Source: Hyphococcus aureus
GTDB lineage: Bacteria; Pseudomonadota; Alphaproteobacteria; Caulobacterales; Parvularculaceae
Assembly: GCF_042643165.1 (NCBI RefSeq)
Contig: NZ_JBHRSH010000001.1
Span: 1,240,001 to 1,304,000, forward strand
Direction of reading: 5' to 3'
Length of the DNA stretch: 64,000 bases
Positions 42,613 through 51,513 of this stretch are shown in pieces (positions within the stretch are counted from its first letter, which is position 1; the number at the start of each line of letters is the position of its first letter). The translations under genes were made by a program, and so were the position numbers. Under the pieces are notes generated by a model. That model made no database searches. It saw only the letters and a list, made by a program, of their open reading frames with translations, and had not been told where the DNA came from.

Positions 42613-43406
42613 AAAGGTATTTCTTTGCAGAGAGTGTGTGGCTTCAATCGGCGTTTTTGCTGCTCGCCGCCATTCCGGCGACGCTGATCGCGCAACAATT
42701 CGACCCGCGCATGGTCAATGACATCAATATCTGGATCAAACCGCTGAAGTTTTACGGTTCGACGGCGCTGCATCTCGCAACGCTCGCCGTGCTGGCGCGG
42801 TTCCTGTCGGAAAAGGCGCGCGCCGGAATGGGCTTCAGCATCGTTGCAGCAGTGTCGGCGTTCGCGGCGATTGTGGAAATTGCGATTATCGTAACGCAGT
42901 CGGCGCGGGGCGTTGGCTCCCATTTCAATTTTTCAACAGAGCTGGACGCCTTGATCTATGCCTTTATGGGGGGCGGCGCCTTGCTGATCATCATGCCGGC
43001 GATCGTCGTCGGGGTCTGGCTGCTGCGTGCGCCGGTGACGGAAAAGCTGACGCCTGGCTTGAAACTTGGCGGTGGGCTCGGCTTGACGCTCGGGTTTTTC
43101 CTGACCCTTGGGATCGCCGGATATATGTCGGCGCAATCCGGCGGGCATTGGGTCGACGCGTCGCGCACGGACGCTGGCGGGCTGCCTCTGTTTGGATGGT
43201 CGCGCGAAGGCGGCGATCTCCGCGTACCGCATTTTTTCGCAACCCATCTGATGCAGGCTTTGCCGCTTGTGGGTTACGCGGCGGACAGGATGCTGAGGAA
43301 CGCCGTTGCGGCGAAACGCGTGGTCTGGATCGCGGCGGCGATCGGCGTTGCAATTACGGCGGCGACCTTGACGCAGGCGTTGGTAGGCAAGCCGTTTATT
43401 GGGTAG
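42609..43406 (+). CDS. unknown membrane protein coupled to ABA4-like gene
   Basis: 265 residues with seven or eight helices. Conserved-looking polar spots are FDPRMVNDINIWIKPLKFY, RGVGSHFNFSTELDALIYAFMG and FGWSREGGDLRVPHFFATHLMQALP. His and Asp in helices suggest a heme- or proton-handling membrane protein, but I cannot assign a family. It is translated with the ABA4-like gene. Confidence 0.7.
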   Translation: MKRYFFAESVWLQSAFLLLAAIPATLIAQQFDPRMVNDINIWIKPLKFYGSTALHLATLAVLARFLSEKARAGMGFSIVAAVSAFAAIVEIAIIVTQSARGVGSHFNFSTELDALIYAFMGGGALLIIMPAIVVGVWLLRAPVTEKLTPGLKLGGGLGLTLGFFLTLGIAGYMSAQSGGHWVDASRTDAGGLPLFGWSREGGDLRVPHFFATHLMQALPLVGYAADRMLRNAVAAKRVVWIAAAIGVAITAATLTQALVGKPFIG

Positions 43407-43414
43407 GCAGGCCC

Positions 43415-44497
43415 TCAGCGCCCGAAAACGTCTTTGAAAAGGCGCAGCCAGTTTTCGCCCAATAGCCGTTCCATATCGCGCGTCTTCCACCCGCGCCGGT
43501 CAAGAACGGCGATCAGGTTGCGGAACCGTTCCGGCGTGTCGAGTTCAGGGATGTAAGGCGGCCATTGCACGTCATAGCTCGGTTTGTAGATTGTAAGCCG
43601 CGGCTCATACCAATTCTCGCGCGTGATCCAGCTTTCAAGACCGCGCACCGGGTAATCGGTGGAAACGCCGACATGTTCGATGCCGATCAGATTGACGGCA
43701 TGTTCTATGTGATCGGCGTAAGTTTCGATGGTGGTGTCGGTTCCGGGATTTTTGCCGATGAAATAGCCGAGCGCCGCGACGCCGAAAACGCCGCCCTTGT
43801 CGGCCAGCGCCTTGATCTGGTCGTCGGTCTTGGCGCGCGGGTGACCGGGGCGGAATTTTTCGATCATTGAGTGGGTGATGGCGACGGGTTTTTGCGAAAG
43901 CGCAATGCCGTCGAGGGTCGTCTGGGCGCCGCAATGAGACAGATCCACCAGAACGCCGAGCTTGTTCATGCGTTCAACCACCTCGACGCCGAAATCGGAT
44001 AGCCCGGCGTTAGTGCGCTCAAGGCAGCCGTCGCCGATGAGATTGCGATTGTTATAGGTGAGCTGAAAACAGCGCATGCCGAGGGTGTGCAGCGCATCCA
44101 CATTGTCTGCGTCGCCTTCCAGCATGGTCGCGTTCTGGAAGTTCATCATCACGGCGAGTTTGCCTTCGCGCTTGGCGCGCTCGAAATCGCGCGCCTCCAG
44201 CGCGATCAGATAACGGTCAGGAAATTCCTCGACGCGTCTCTTCCAGGTCAGGAGTTCATCAATGGCGGTCTGAAGATCGCGGCGATTGAGGCTGGTGATG
44301 ATGCCTGTGTAGCCGGATTTTCTCACCGCTTCATATTCGACGTCATCCCATTCCTGAGCGAAGGAAAGCGCGTCGATGACGATGGATTTGTCGTATAGGC
44401 TGTTCAGCCGGTCATTGGCCGATGCCGCACTAGCGCCTGCGAAGGTCATGGCTGCGCCCGCGCCCAAACTGATGGCGTCGCGTCTGGTGTATGTCAT
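43415..44497 (-). CDS. Tat-exported M19-family dipeptidase
   Basis: 360 residues. A twin-arginine signal (YTRRDAISLGAGAAM) is followed by a renal-dipeptidase fold. Zinc residues: the usual N-terminal HxD is replaced by IDALSFAQEW. The bridging Glu lies in FQNATMLEGD-like sequence, His in LVDLSHCGAQ, His in AITHSM, and Asp in GVSTDYPVRG. Loss of the first His-Xaa-Asp pair casts doubt on a full two-zinc centre. M19 enzymes cleave dipeptides or beta-lactams. Confidence 0.85.
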   Translation of the reverse strand: MTYTRRDAISLGAGAAMTFAGASAASANDRLNSLYDKSIVIDALSFAQEWDDVEYEAVRKSGYTGIITSLNRRDLQTAIDELLTWKRRVEEFPDRYLIALEARDFERAKREGKLAVMMNFQNATMLEGDADNVDALHTLGMRCFQLTYNNRNLIGDGCLERTNAGLSDFGVEVVERMNKLGVLVDLSHCGAQTTLDGIALSQKPVAITHSMIEKFRPGHPRAKTDDQIKALADKGGVFGVAALGYFIGKNPGTDTTIETYADHIEHAVNLIGIEHVGVSTDYPVRGLESWITRENWYEPRLTIYKPSYDVQWPPYIPELDTPERFRNLIAVLDRRGWKTRDMERLLGENWLRLFKDVFGR

Positions 44498-44578
44498 GAA
44501 AAATCCTCTCCGGTTTGAACGGAGAGGCTAGCAATTTTTTGGGGTAACGCGAAGGCTGTCAATCATCGTCGGGAATGA

Positions 44579-45238
44579 TCAGTCCTTGGGCCATTCCAGT
44601 TTTATCCCATCTAGAACGGGATCCGTTGTCGCGTCTCCGGGGGTGGCAACGAGTAGAACGATGTGATCATCAAACTTCGCAGCATAATAGGACTGATTTA
44701 TTGTAATGCCTTGTACGGTCATCGTCGTGTTCATACGATCAAAATTCACGCCGCCTATTTCACGTTCGGCGTATCCGTTCTCAAATGTCACTGCCAAATT
44801 GGACTGGCCCAGCATTCTTTTTGTATGAAAAAAGTAGTCGCTGCCGCGTTTTATACCGGGTGAAAATGAAACCCGCTCGGCGCTTGCGATTACGTTTGGA
44901 TTGATCTCAACAGGCGTGCCCGGAGGGTGACGGAAAACGCCGAACAATGCCGCCTGATTTTCTTCCGAAGCATCCAGAACGGCTTCCATTTCGCGATTTC
45001 CCGATGCCGCTACTTTGCCTCCCATATTGAGAAGCTCAAGAAGTTCCACATTCGTTAGAACATACCAATCGGTTGGCGCGTCTAGCGTGAGCTTAAAAAA
45101 CTCATTGGCAACGGCGGTTTCCGAAACGACAGACTCTTTGCTCGCTTGCTTATTGCTTGTTAAATCTGAACGCTGTTCGCATGCGCTGAAAGCGAATGCG
45201 GTTAAGATAAGTATCGCTCGCCAAGCGTTCAGTTTCAT
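44579..45238 (-). CDS. unknown lipoprotein downstream of sdhA
   Basis: 219 residues from ATG 45238. The signal peptide has lipobox AFSAC (Cys about 20), then a soluble mixed domain beginning FFKLTLDAPTDWYVL. The C-terminal strands are MTVQGITINQSYYAAKFDDHIVLLVATPG-like, a pattern seen in exported stress or lipoprotein domains with a PsbP-like look, but unassigned. Codon use is clearly AT-richer than sdhA. It sits at the place normally held by sdhB, 11 bases after the sdhA stop. Confidence 0.65.
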   Translation of the reverse strand: MKLNAWRAILILTAFAFSACEQRSDLTSNKQASKESVVSETAVANEFFKLTLDAPTDWYVLTNVELLELLNMGGKVAASGNREMEAVLDASEENQAALFGVFRHPPGTPVEINPNVIASAERVSFSPGIKRGSDYFFHTKRMLGQSNLAVTFENGYAEREIGGVNFDRMNTTMTVQGITINQSYYAAKFDDHIVLLVATPGDATTDPVLDGIKLEWPKD

Positions 45239-45249
45239 ACGCACAGCTC

Positions 45250-47037
45250 TCAATAAACACGCTTTTTCGGTTCGATATATTTGATCTCGTCGGTCATGGT
45301 GAAATCATGCACAGGGCGATAGTCGAGCGTCGCCTTGCCGTTGGAGAACCAGGCGGCGGTGTGTTTCATCCAGTTGGCGTCGTCGCGGTCGGGGAAGTCT
45401 TCGCGCGCGTGCGCGCCGCGGCTTTCCTTGCGGTTCGATGCGCCTTCCATGGTGACGACGGCCTGGCCGATCATATTGTCGAATTCGAGCGTTTCGACGA
45501 GATCAGTGTTCCAGACCAGCGTACGGTCAGTGACGCCGATATTCGGCATGGCGTCATAGACTTCCTTGATTTTCTCACGGCCTTCCTCGAGCACCTCACC
45601 GGTGCGGAAGACGGCGCAGTTGTTCTGCATCACGCCTTGCATGCGCGCGCGCAAGACGGCGGTGGGCGTGTCGCCTTTGGCGTGGCGGAACTTGTCGAGA
45701 CGGGCAAGAGCGTCGTCGGTTGCGCGTTTCGGCAGCTCCGGATTGGCGCCGCCCGATTTTACGACTTCACCGCAGCGCAGGCCCGCCGCGCGTCCGAACA
45801 CCACAAGGTCGATCAGCGAGTTGGAGCCGAGGCGGTTGGCGCCGTGCACGGAAACGCAGGCCGCTTCGCCGATCGCCATCAGGCCGGGCACCACCACTTC
45901 CGGATCGTCGCCGCGCTTGGTCAGCACTTCGCCATGGTAATTGGTCGGGATGCCGCCCATATTATAATGCACGGTCGGAAGCACCGGGATCGGTTCCTTG
46001 GTGACATCAACGCCCGCGAAAATCTTTGCGCTTTCCGAAATGCCGGGCAGGCGCTCATGCAGGACTTTCGGGTCGAGATGGTTGAGGTTGAGGTGGATAT
46101 GGTCCTTGTTCGGCCCGACGCCGCGTCCCTCGCGAATTTCAATCGTCATCGACCGCGAGACGACATCGCGCGAGGCGAGGTCTTTGGCTGACGGCGCATA
46201 GCGCTCCATGAAGCGCTCGCCTTCGGAATTGGTGAGATATCCGCCTTCGCCGCGCGAGCCCTCGGTGATGAGAACGCCGGCGCCGTAAATCCCGGTCGGG
46301 TGGAATTGCACGAACTCCATGTCTTGCAATGGAAGCCCCGCGCGCAGGACCATGGCGTTGCCATCGCCTGTGCAGGTATGCGCGGAGGTGCAGGAGAAAT
46401 AAACGCGGCCGTAACCGCCGGTCGCGAGGATCACCATCTTGGCGTTGAAGCGGTGGATGATCCCGGTGTCGAGCTCCCATGAAATCACGCCGCGGCATTC
46501 GCCTTCGTCGGACATGATGAGATCAAGTGCGAAATGTTCGATGAAGAATTTGGCGTTCTGCTTCACGGACTGACCGTAGAGCGTGTGCAGGATCGCATGG
46601 CCGGTGCGGTCGGCGGCGGCGCAAGTGCGCTGCACCTGTCCCTCGCCATAGTTCTTTGTCATGCCGCCAAAGGCGCGCTGATAGATCTTACCTTCTTCGG
46701 TGCGCGAGAAGGGAACGCCCCAATGCTCAAGCTCGTACACGGCGGCGGGCGCGTTCTTGCAGAGATATTCGATGGCGTCCTGATCGCCGAGCCAGTCCGA
46801 CCCCTTGACGGTGTCGTACATGTGCCAGCGCCAGTCGTCTTCCGACATATTGCCGAGCGCGGCGGAGATGCCGCCCTGCGCAGCAACCGTATGGGAGCGC
46901 GTCGGGAAGACCTTGGTGACGCAAGCCGTTTTCAGTCCCGCCTGCGCCGCGCCGAGCGTCGCGCGCAAACCGGCGCCGCCGGCGCCGACGACAACAACAT
47001 CATATTCGTGATCGACAATCTCGTAACTCGAAGTCAT
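45250..47037 (-). CDS. sdhA: succinate dehydrogenase flavoprotein subunit
   Basis: 595 residues from ATG 47037. The FAD Rossmann motif VVVGAGGAGLRATLG is near the start, the His that carries covalent FAD is in TRSHTVAAQGG, and the substrate-site HPTGIYGAG and catalytic RGEGGYLTN stretches follow. It oxidises succinate to fumarate in the TCA cycle and passes electrons to SdhB. sdhD ends 4 bases upstream. sdhB is missing downstream; a lipoprotein gene occupies its place. Confidence 0.96.
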   Translation of the reverse strand: MTSSYEIVDHEYDVVVVGAGGAGLRATLGAAQAGLKTACVTKVFPTRSHTVAAQGGISAALGNMSEDDWRWHMYDTVKGSDWLGDQDAIEYLCKNAPAAVYELEHWGVPFSRTEEGKIYQRAFGGMTKNYGEGQVQRTCAAADRTGHAILHTLYGQSVKQNAKFFIEHFALDLIMSDEGECRGVISWELDTGIIHRFNAKMVILATGGYGRVYFSCTSAHTCTGDGNAMVLRAGLPLQDMEFVQFHPTGIYGAGVLITEGSRGEGGYLTNSEGERFMERYAPSAKDLASRDVVSRSMTIEIREGRGVGPNKDHIHLNLNHLDPKVLHERLPGISESAKIFAGVDVTKEPIPVLPTVHYNMGGIPTNYHGEVLTKRGDDPEVVVPGLMAIGEAACVSVHGANRLGSNSLIDLVVFGRAAGLRCGEVVKSGGANPELPKRATDDALARLDKFRHAKGDTPTAVLRARMQGVMQNNCAVFRTGEVLEEGREKIKEVYDAMPNIGVTDRTLVWNTDLVETLEFDNMIGQAVVTMEGASNRKESRGAHAREDFPDRDDANWMKHTAAWFSNGKATLDYRPVHDFTMTDEIKYIEPKKRVY

Positions 47038-47041
47038 TTCG

Positions 47042-47377
47042 TCAGCCTGCAAATGAAATGTTATAGAGGGCCCAGAGGACGCCGGCGATGACGCTGAGCG
47101 CGGCGAGCCAGTTGAGAATCGACAAAACGCCCTTGAGGCCGCCATGGATGTAGTCGGCGATGATCTCCGCCATGCCGATGCGCATATGCAATGCGCCAAT
47201 GGTGATGAAGGCCGCGAGTAGGGCTGCGTTCCACCACTGCCCAACCCATTCGCGAGCGACCATGTAATTGGCGCCAAGATGGGAAACGACGCCAATCAGA
47301 AACCAGACGCCGAGCGGGATCATGAGCGCGGCGGTGGCGCGCTGAATGATGAAAGTCGAGGTGCCTTTGTGCGCCAT
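47042..47377 (-). CDS. sdhD: succinate dehydrogenase membrane anchor SdhD
   Basis: 111 residues, three helices. IIQRATAALMIPLGVWFL begins helix 1, and LHMRIGMAEIIADYIHG contains the conserved heme/ubiquinone-side His and Arg. It forms the membrane anchor with SdhC. It starts 3 bases after the sdhC stop, so the three genes are one operon. Confidence 0.92.
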   Translation of the reverse strand: MAHKGTSTFIIQRATAALMIPLGVWFLIGVVSHLGANYMVAREWVGQWWNAALLAAFITIGALHMRIGMAEIIADYIHGGLKGVLSILNWLAALSVIAGVLWALYNISFAG

Positions 47378-47380
47378 GAT

Positions 47381-47812
47381 TTAAGACCTCCAGCCGAGCT
47401 GGCCGGCATAAAGGACGATCAAAGCGAGGATCAGCGATCCGATATAGATCGCCCAGGCGGTCTTGGTCGCTGTCGCCGGGGCGAGGCCGCGGCCGGAATC
47501 CCAATAGAGATGGCGAAGGCCGTTCAGCAGATGGAAGCAAAGCGCCCAGACATAGCCGGCGACAATGATGATCCCGAAGGGTGAGGTGACGAAGCCTGAC
47601 ACGGCGGCGAAGAGCGACGGGCTGAACGCCAGCGCATAGGCCCATACGCCCAGCAAAAGGGAGCCGCCATAAAGGACCATGCCGGTCCCGCGATGGGTGA
47701 TGGAGGCCGCCATGGTGACGGTGAAGCGCCAGATTTGCAGATGCGGCGACAAAGGTCGCGAGAAGGAGGGGCGCGCGGGCTGCGCTGGAGTAACCCCGGC
47801 TTGATCAGGCAT
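47381..47812 (-). CDS. sdhC: succinate dehydrogenase cytochrome b556 subunit SdhC
   Basis: 143 residues, three helices. RPLSPHLQIWRFTVTMAASI with SITHRGTGM is the SdhC signature for quinone binding, and FHLLNGLRHLYWDSG carries the heme-ligand His. First gene of sdhCDA; its promoter should be in the short gap before the next plus-strand gene. Confidence 0.94.
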   Translation of the reverse strand: MPDQAGVTPAQPARPSFSRPLSPHLQIWRFTVTMAASITHRGTGMVLYGGSLLLGVWAYALAFSPSLFAAVSGFVTSPFGIIIVAGYVWALCFHLLNGLRHLYWDSGRGLAPATATKTAWAIYIGSLILALIVLYAGQLGWRS

Positions 47813-48004
47813 GAAAACCCCGGAAAGTCAGGCCTAAAAACTAGGCGTTGGAAGGTCGCTGGCGAACATAGGCCGCCCCTTTTCCAAGTCAACGTGTTCA
47901 GGGGGCGTCAAGATGCGCCATGCCTGCGACCAAGCCATTGCCAAAGCAGGGTTGTTTCGGTCATGCTGGGAGGTGGGACCGGTAAAATGTGCGTGGGGTT
48001 GGGG

Positions 48005-48511
48005 ATGAAGAATTTACTGAAAAGCGCGGCGGCTGGGGCGGCTTTTGCGATGGCGCTTTGCGGCGGCGCCGGCGCGCAAACCCTGAGCGGCGTGACCGCA
48101 GACCAGCTTGAGAGCGTCCTCGCTGAGGCCGGGCTTAACCCCGATATGATGGCGGACAGCGCGTCCGGTGCGCCAGTGGCGCAGGGAAAAGCCGGGCAAT
48201 TCGGATTTTACGTGCGTGCGCTTTCCTGTTCGGGCGCGCCCAAGACGTGCGAGACCCTCGTCTTCTTCGCCAATTTCGAGCTTGGCCGCGAGGTGACGTC
48301 CGCCGATTACCGCATCGTCAACGGCTTCAATGACAGCCAGGTGTTTGGCCGCGCCTATGTGCTCGAAGGCACGGGCGAGGTTGGCGTCGATTATGTGATC
48401 GAACTGAATGGCGGCGTCACCGAAGAACATCTGTCGCAAAACATCGCCCGCTGGGCGGATGTCATCTCGGCCTTTGTGTCGAAATTCCAGAAAGGCGAGC
48501 CGGTAAGTTAG
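48005..48511 (+). CDS. YbjN-family secreted protein
   Basis: 168 residues from ATG 48005 (GGGG just upstream). The signal peptide ends at GGAGAQT. A YbjN-type fold follows: GVTADQLESVLAEAGL, FYVRALSC, CETLVFFANFEL, then YRIVNGFNDSQVFGRAYV and GGVTEEHLSQNIARW. Cytoplasmic YbjN of E. coli affects motility and stress, but exported relatives such as this one are uncharacterised. Confidence 0.8.
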   Translation: MKNLLKSAAAGAAFAMALCGGAGAQTLSGVTADQLESVLAEAGLNPDMMADSASGAPVAQGKAGQFGFYVRALSCSGAPKTCETLVFFANFELGREVTSADYRIVNGFNDSQVFGRAYVLEGTGEVGVDYVIELNGGVTEEHLSQNIARWADVISAFVSKFQKGEPVS

Positions 48512-48538
48512 GCTGGTTCCTTCAGCGCTTACTCATCT

Positions 48539-48991
48539 TCAGGAGAAATACGGCGTACAACTGTCGCCGCTCGCCTCGACGGTCATCAGTGAACCGCCGC
48601 CGGGTTTTAGAAAGCGCATCCGTAGTTTGAAGTCGGTTTGCGTCAGCAGATCGCGTTCGGTCAGGCCGCAGGCCGTGCGAAGGATTTTCCCGCGCATTGA
48701 CTCCAGCTCTCCCGCAGGGATGTAGCTGTTATTAGCGCCGTTGATCTGGACAATGATGCTGACGAGGTCGGTTTCCGCATCCACATAGATATCGGAGATG
48801 TCCGACGCGCCGCCTTTGGTCAGATTGAAGCCGCGCGAAAAGTTTTTCGCTTTGGTCTCAAGGTAGCGCTGTTTATCTTCCAGTGTTGCGGTAGCGTAAT
48901 CGAAAGGCGCTTTGCTCGGGCCGACAGTTGCAAGAGCGATGACACTGCCGGTGGCGGCAAAAGCGGCGATGACAATCCGTTCCATGTTCAT
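48539..48991 (-). CDS. unknown secreted protein
   Basis: 150 residues with an N-terminal signal or anchor (IVIAAFAATGSVIALATVG) and a soluble domain of mixed strands (DIYVDAETDLVSIIVQING, LKPGGGSLMTVEAS). Two Cys may form a disulfide. It follows the next gene upstream by 7 bases on the same strand. The family is not recognised. Confidence 0.55.
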   Translation of the reverse strand: MNMERIVIAAFAATGSVIALATVGPSKAPFDYATATLEDKQRYLETKAKNFSRGFNLTKGGASDISDIYVDAETDLVSIIVQINGANNSYIPAGELESMRGKILRTACGLTERDLLTQTDFKLRMRFLKPGGGSLMTVEASGDSCTPYFS

Positions 48992-48998
48992 CGGCTTG

Positions 48999-49949
48999 TT
49001 ACGCTGCGCGGTCGATCAGCGCCTTGAGACCTTCCGGCAGTTCTTTTTCAAGTTCTCGCAGGCGCTCAAGAAGACGGCGTTCATTGACGTCGAAACCGCC
49101 ATCCTTGCCGATACGCGAGGCGAGCCAGTCAGCTTCCGCCTTGGTGAGTCGCTCTGCCTGCGCAATATCGGCTTCACGTTTGTCATGATGCGCCTGGATG
49201 ACGCTTTCTGTCGGTTTGAAGCCAGAAAGGCCGCCGGCGATCATTTTCTTGAAGAAGCCGCCGACATTGACGGACGTGTCTTTCGCCCAGGCGTTGCGGC
49301 GGAAGGCTTCCTCGCGGCTTGGCGCCGTGTAGCCGAGATGCGCCATCAGATGATTGACAACCCCTTGCACGAAAAGCTCCGTCCACGCCGGATTGTTACG
49401 TGCGTTTTCGGTGGCGTCATTGATATCGAAAAGAAGTTCAGTTTCGCGGCGCGTCACGGCGACATTGCCATCGCCGCCTGCGGCGAACAGATAACGGCGG
49501 ATCATGATCGCGTCCTGTTTGGAAACGACCGGACCGTCCGGTTTATCGAGGATCATCGCCTTGATCTGTTCGCCGACAAATGACGCCATTTCCGGCGGCG
49601 TCTGGTCGGCGGTTTCCATGAGCTTCACCATCAGGGCGATCTCAAGGGCGTTGGCGTGGCCGTTGCGCAGGACGAGAGATCGCAACGACTGAAACTCCTC
49701 CGCCGTCAGATAGCCCTGCGGTTCTTCCTCGCGAAGATAAAAATCCGCGGCGGCTTCGGCGAAGAATTGAAACCATTCTGGGTCGCCGTCCTGCGCGCGA
49801 TCGCCAAGATCGAACAGGGCGTTCAGCTCGGCCGGCCCGACGATGCCGTTTTCAAAAACCTTACGGCGCAGGAACAAGACTTCGTCTGCAGAGACGAAAC
49901 CGTCCGCGCCGATGGCGGCGATGCGGGTTTGAAGCGACTGGTCCGTCAT
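48999..49949 (-). CDS. unknown helical cytoplasmic protein
   Basis: 316 residues, no signal peptide. Two similar helical modules are visible: DGFVSADEVLFLRRKVFENG with ELNALFDLGDRA, and GYLTAEEFQSLRSLVLRNG with ANALEIALMVKL. A third may be at KADWLASRIGKDGGFDVNERR-like sequence near the end. The helix-loop-helix pieces resemble degenerate EF-hand or TerB-like modules, but calcium ligands are incomplete. Co-transcribed with the small secreted protein downstream. Confidence 0.6.
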   Translation of the reverse strand: MTDQSLQTRIAAIGADGFVSADEVLFLRRKVFENGIVGPAELNALFDLGDRAQDGDPEWFQFFAEAAADFYLREEEPQGYLTAEEFQSLRSLVLRNGHANALEIALMVKLMETADQTPPEMASFVGEQIKAMILDKPDGPVVSKQDAIMIRRYLFAAGGDGNVAVTRRETELLFDINDATENARNNPAWTELFVQGVVNHLMAHLGYTAPSREEAFRRNAWAKDTSVNVGGFFKKMIAGGLSGFKPTESVIQAHHDKREADIAQAERLTKAEADWLASRIGKDGGFDVNERRLLERLRELEKELPEGLKALIDRAA

Positions 49950-50059
49950 GGCGGCTCCCCGGGAATAAATCAGATGGCCGGAAACCTCGCCGATCGAAGT
50001 TAAAATCAGGGAAAAAGAGCCGCGAAGATTGGTGGTTTAAGTCGGGGTTAACCAACTGC

Positions 50060-51073
50060 CTAATGCGGCAGTACGCCCTTGCCGAAGGCGACGGCGAGAC
50101 CCACAAAAACCGCCAGCCAGGCGGTCTGGAGCGCGAGCGCGGCGACCGGCTTCGGGCCCACCTCAAAGAGATCCTTGAGCGAGGTTTTGACGCCAAGCGC
50201 AGAGACCGCAACCACGAGCGCGAAACGCGATGCGCCTGCAAGGCCAGCTCTTGCCTCTGCCGGCACAAGGCCGAAACTGTTGGCGGCCATCAGGGCGGCG
50301 AAACCGAACAGGAAAATCGGAAAGGCGCGGCCGGTGGCTTCTGCGCCGGCATGGCGCGAAAAGATCATGGCGATGATAAAGACGGCCGGCGCCAAGAGGG
50401 TGACGCGCATCAGCTTCACGACGGCGGCGACGGCGCCCGCATCATCGGAAACGATATAGCCGGCGCCGATGACCTGCGCGACGTCATGGATGGTGGCCCC
50501 GAGGAAAACGCCGGCCTGCATTTCGGTGAAGCCGAAAAGATGCGTGAGCGACGGATAGGTCACCATGGCGATGGTGGACAATGTCGTAACGCCGACAACG
50601 GTGAGAATAAGGTTGCGCTCGCTGTCTTTCGTCTGCGGCAGAACCGAAGCAATGGCCATCGCTGCTGATGCGCCGCAAATCGCGACTGCGCCGGCGGACA
50701 GGGTTGAGTGGGGTCCGGAAAGTCCTGCGCTGCGGCCAATCAGAAAGCCAGCGGCAATGGTTGTCGTTACCGCGGCGACAACCAATAGCGCCGTGCCCCA
50801 GCCGAGCTCGGCGATTTCTGAAAAAGTGACAGACGCTCCCAGAAGTATGACGCCGAGCTGGAGTATGCGCTTCGAAGCGAACTGAACGCCTGGTTTCGTT
50901 TTGGGGTCGTCATTCATGAAGTTGAAGGCGATGCCGAAAAGGATCGCATACAGCATCACCGGCCCGCCATAACGTGATGAGATGAACAGCGAGGCGAGCG
51001 CCACCGTCACGGCGAGGAGAACGCCGGGCATGAGGATTTTCGCCTGATCGGCGAGACGGCTGAAATGGGTCAC
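50060..51073 (-). CDS. YeiH/UPF0324-family putative sulfate exporter
   Basis: 337 residues from GTG 51073. Ten or eleven helices with the family stretches QLGVILLGASVTFSEI, STLSAGAVAICGASAAMAIA, and AGVFLGATIHDVAQVIGAGY. Such proteins are annotated as sulfate or sulfonate exporters; evidence for substrate is thin. A longer in-frame start upstream is possible. DUF6356 lies 28 bases upstream on the same strand, and an Lrp gene is divergent beyond it. Confidence 0.85.
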   Translation of the reverse strand: MTHFSRLADQAKILMPGVLLAVTVALASLFISSRYGGPVMLYAILFGIAFNFMNDDPKTKPGVQFASKRILQLGVILLGASVTFSEIAELGWGTALLVVAAVTTTIAAGFLIGRSAGLSGPHSTLSAGAVAICGASAAMAIASVLPQTKDSERNLILTVVGVTTLSTIAMVTYPSLTHLFGFTEMQAGVFLGATIHDVAQVIGAGYIVSDDAGAVAAVVKLMRVTLLAPAVFIIAMIFSRHAGAEATGRAFPIFLFGFAALMAANSFGLVPAEARAGLAGASRFALVVAVSALGVKTSLKDLFEVGPKPVAALALQTAWLAVFVGLAVAFGKGVLPH

Positions 51074-51101
51074 GGGCGGGCTGACGGTTGCGGAGCGGAA
51101 G

Positions 51102-51401
51102 CTATTCCGCAGCGTGGAGTGATTGCTGCTCGCGCGCCAGAGACGGCATTTGAGACGACGCCGACGCATCCGCGCATTTGCGGCGGTCTCGGTGAGTCAC
51201 CATGCGAGTGTGCAACTCTTCAATGCATTTGCGGCCGGTGCACACGAACATAAACGGGAAAATCGCATGGATCAGACAAGCGATCCCCGAAATCACCATT
51301 TTCGCGCCGAAGCCAAAGGCCATGCCCAGATGCTCGAAATAGCTTTCCCCGACGCTGGCCGGATGCTCGGTAAAGGCGCGCTTGATCATGGCGTAGGTCA
51401 T
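51102..51401 (-). CDS. DUF6356-family protein
   Basis: 99 residues. The pattern IKRAFTEHPASVGESYFEHLGMAFGFG, a membrane helix MVISGIACLIHAIFPFMF, then a Cys/His-rich tail (CTGRKCIEELHTRM) is typical of the DUF6356 family, whose role is unknown. An alternative ATG lies at 51389. It probably forms an operon with yeiH. Confidence 0.75.
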   Translation of the reverse strand: MTYAMIKRAFTEHPASVGESYFEHLGMAFGFGAKMVISGIACLIHAIFPFMFVCTGRKCIEELHTRMVTHRDRRKCADASASSQMPSLAREQQSLHAAE

Positions 51402-51461
51402 CCCCGTTTGTTGAGATTAAGCTTAAGCGGGAACAGGTGAAAAAATATCCTACAAAGAACG

Positions 51462-51494
51462 ATAGAAAAACTAATGATTGCGAGTTTTTTCTAT
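51462..51494. promoter_or_regulatory. dyad between lrp and DUF6356 genes
   Basis: ATAGAAAAACT at 51462-51472 is nearly the inverted repeat of AGTTTTTTCTAT at 51483-51494 (one extra base). It lies 60 bases from one start and 20 from the other, in an AT-rich gap. Lrp-family regulators bind such A/T-rich dyads, so this is a likely operator for both directions. Confidence 0.55.
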
Positions 51495-51513
51495 TATCTT
51501 TATAGATATTAGA

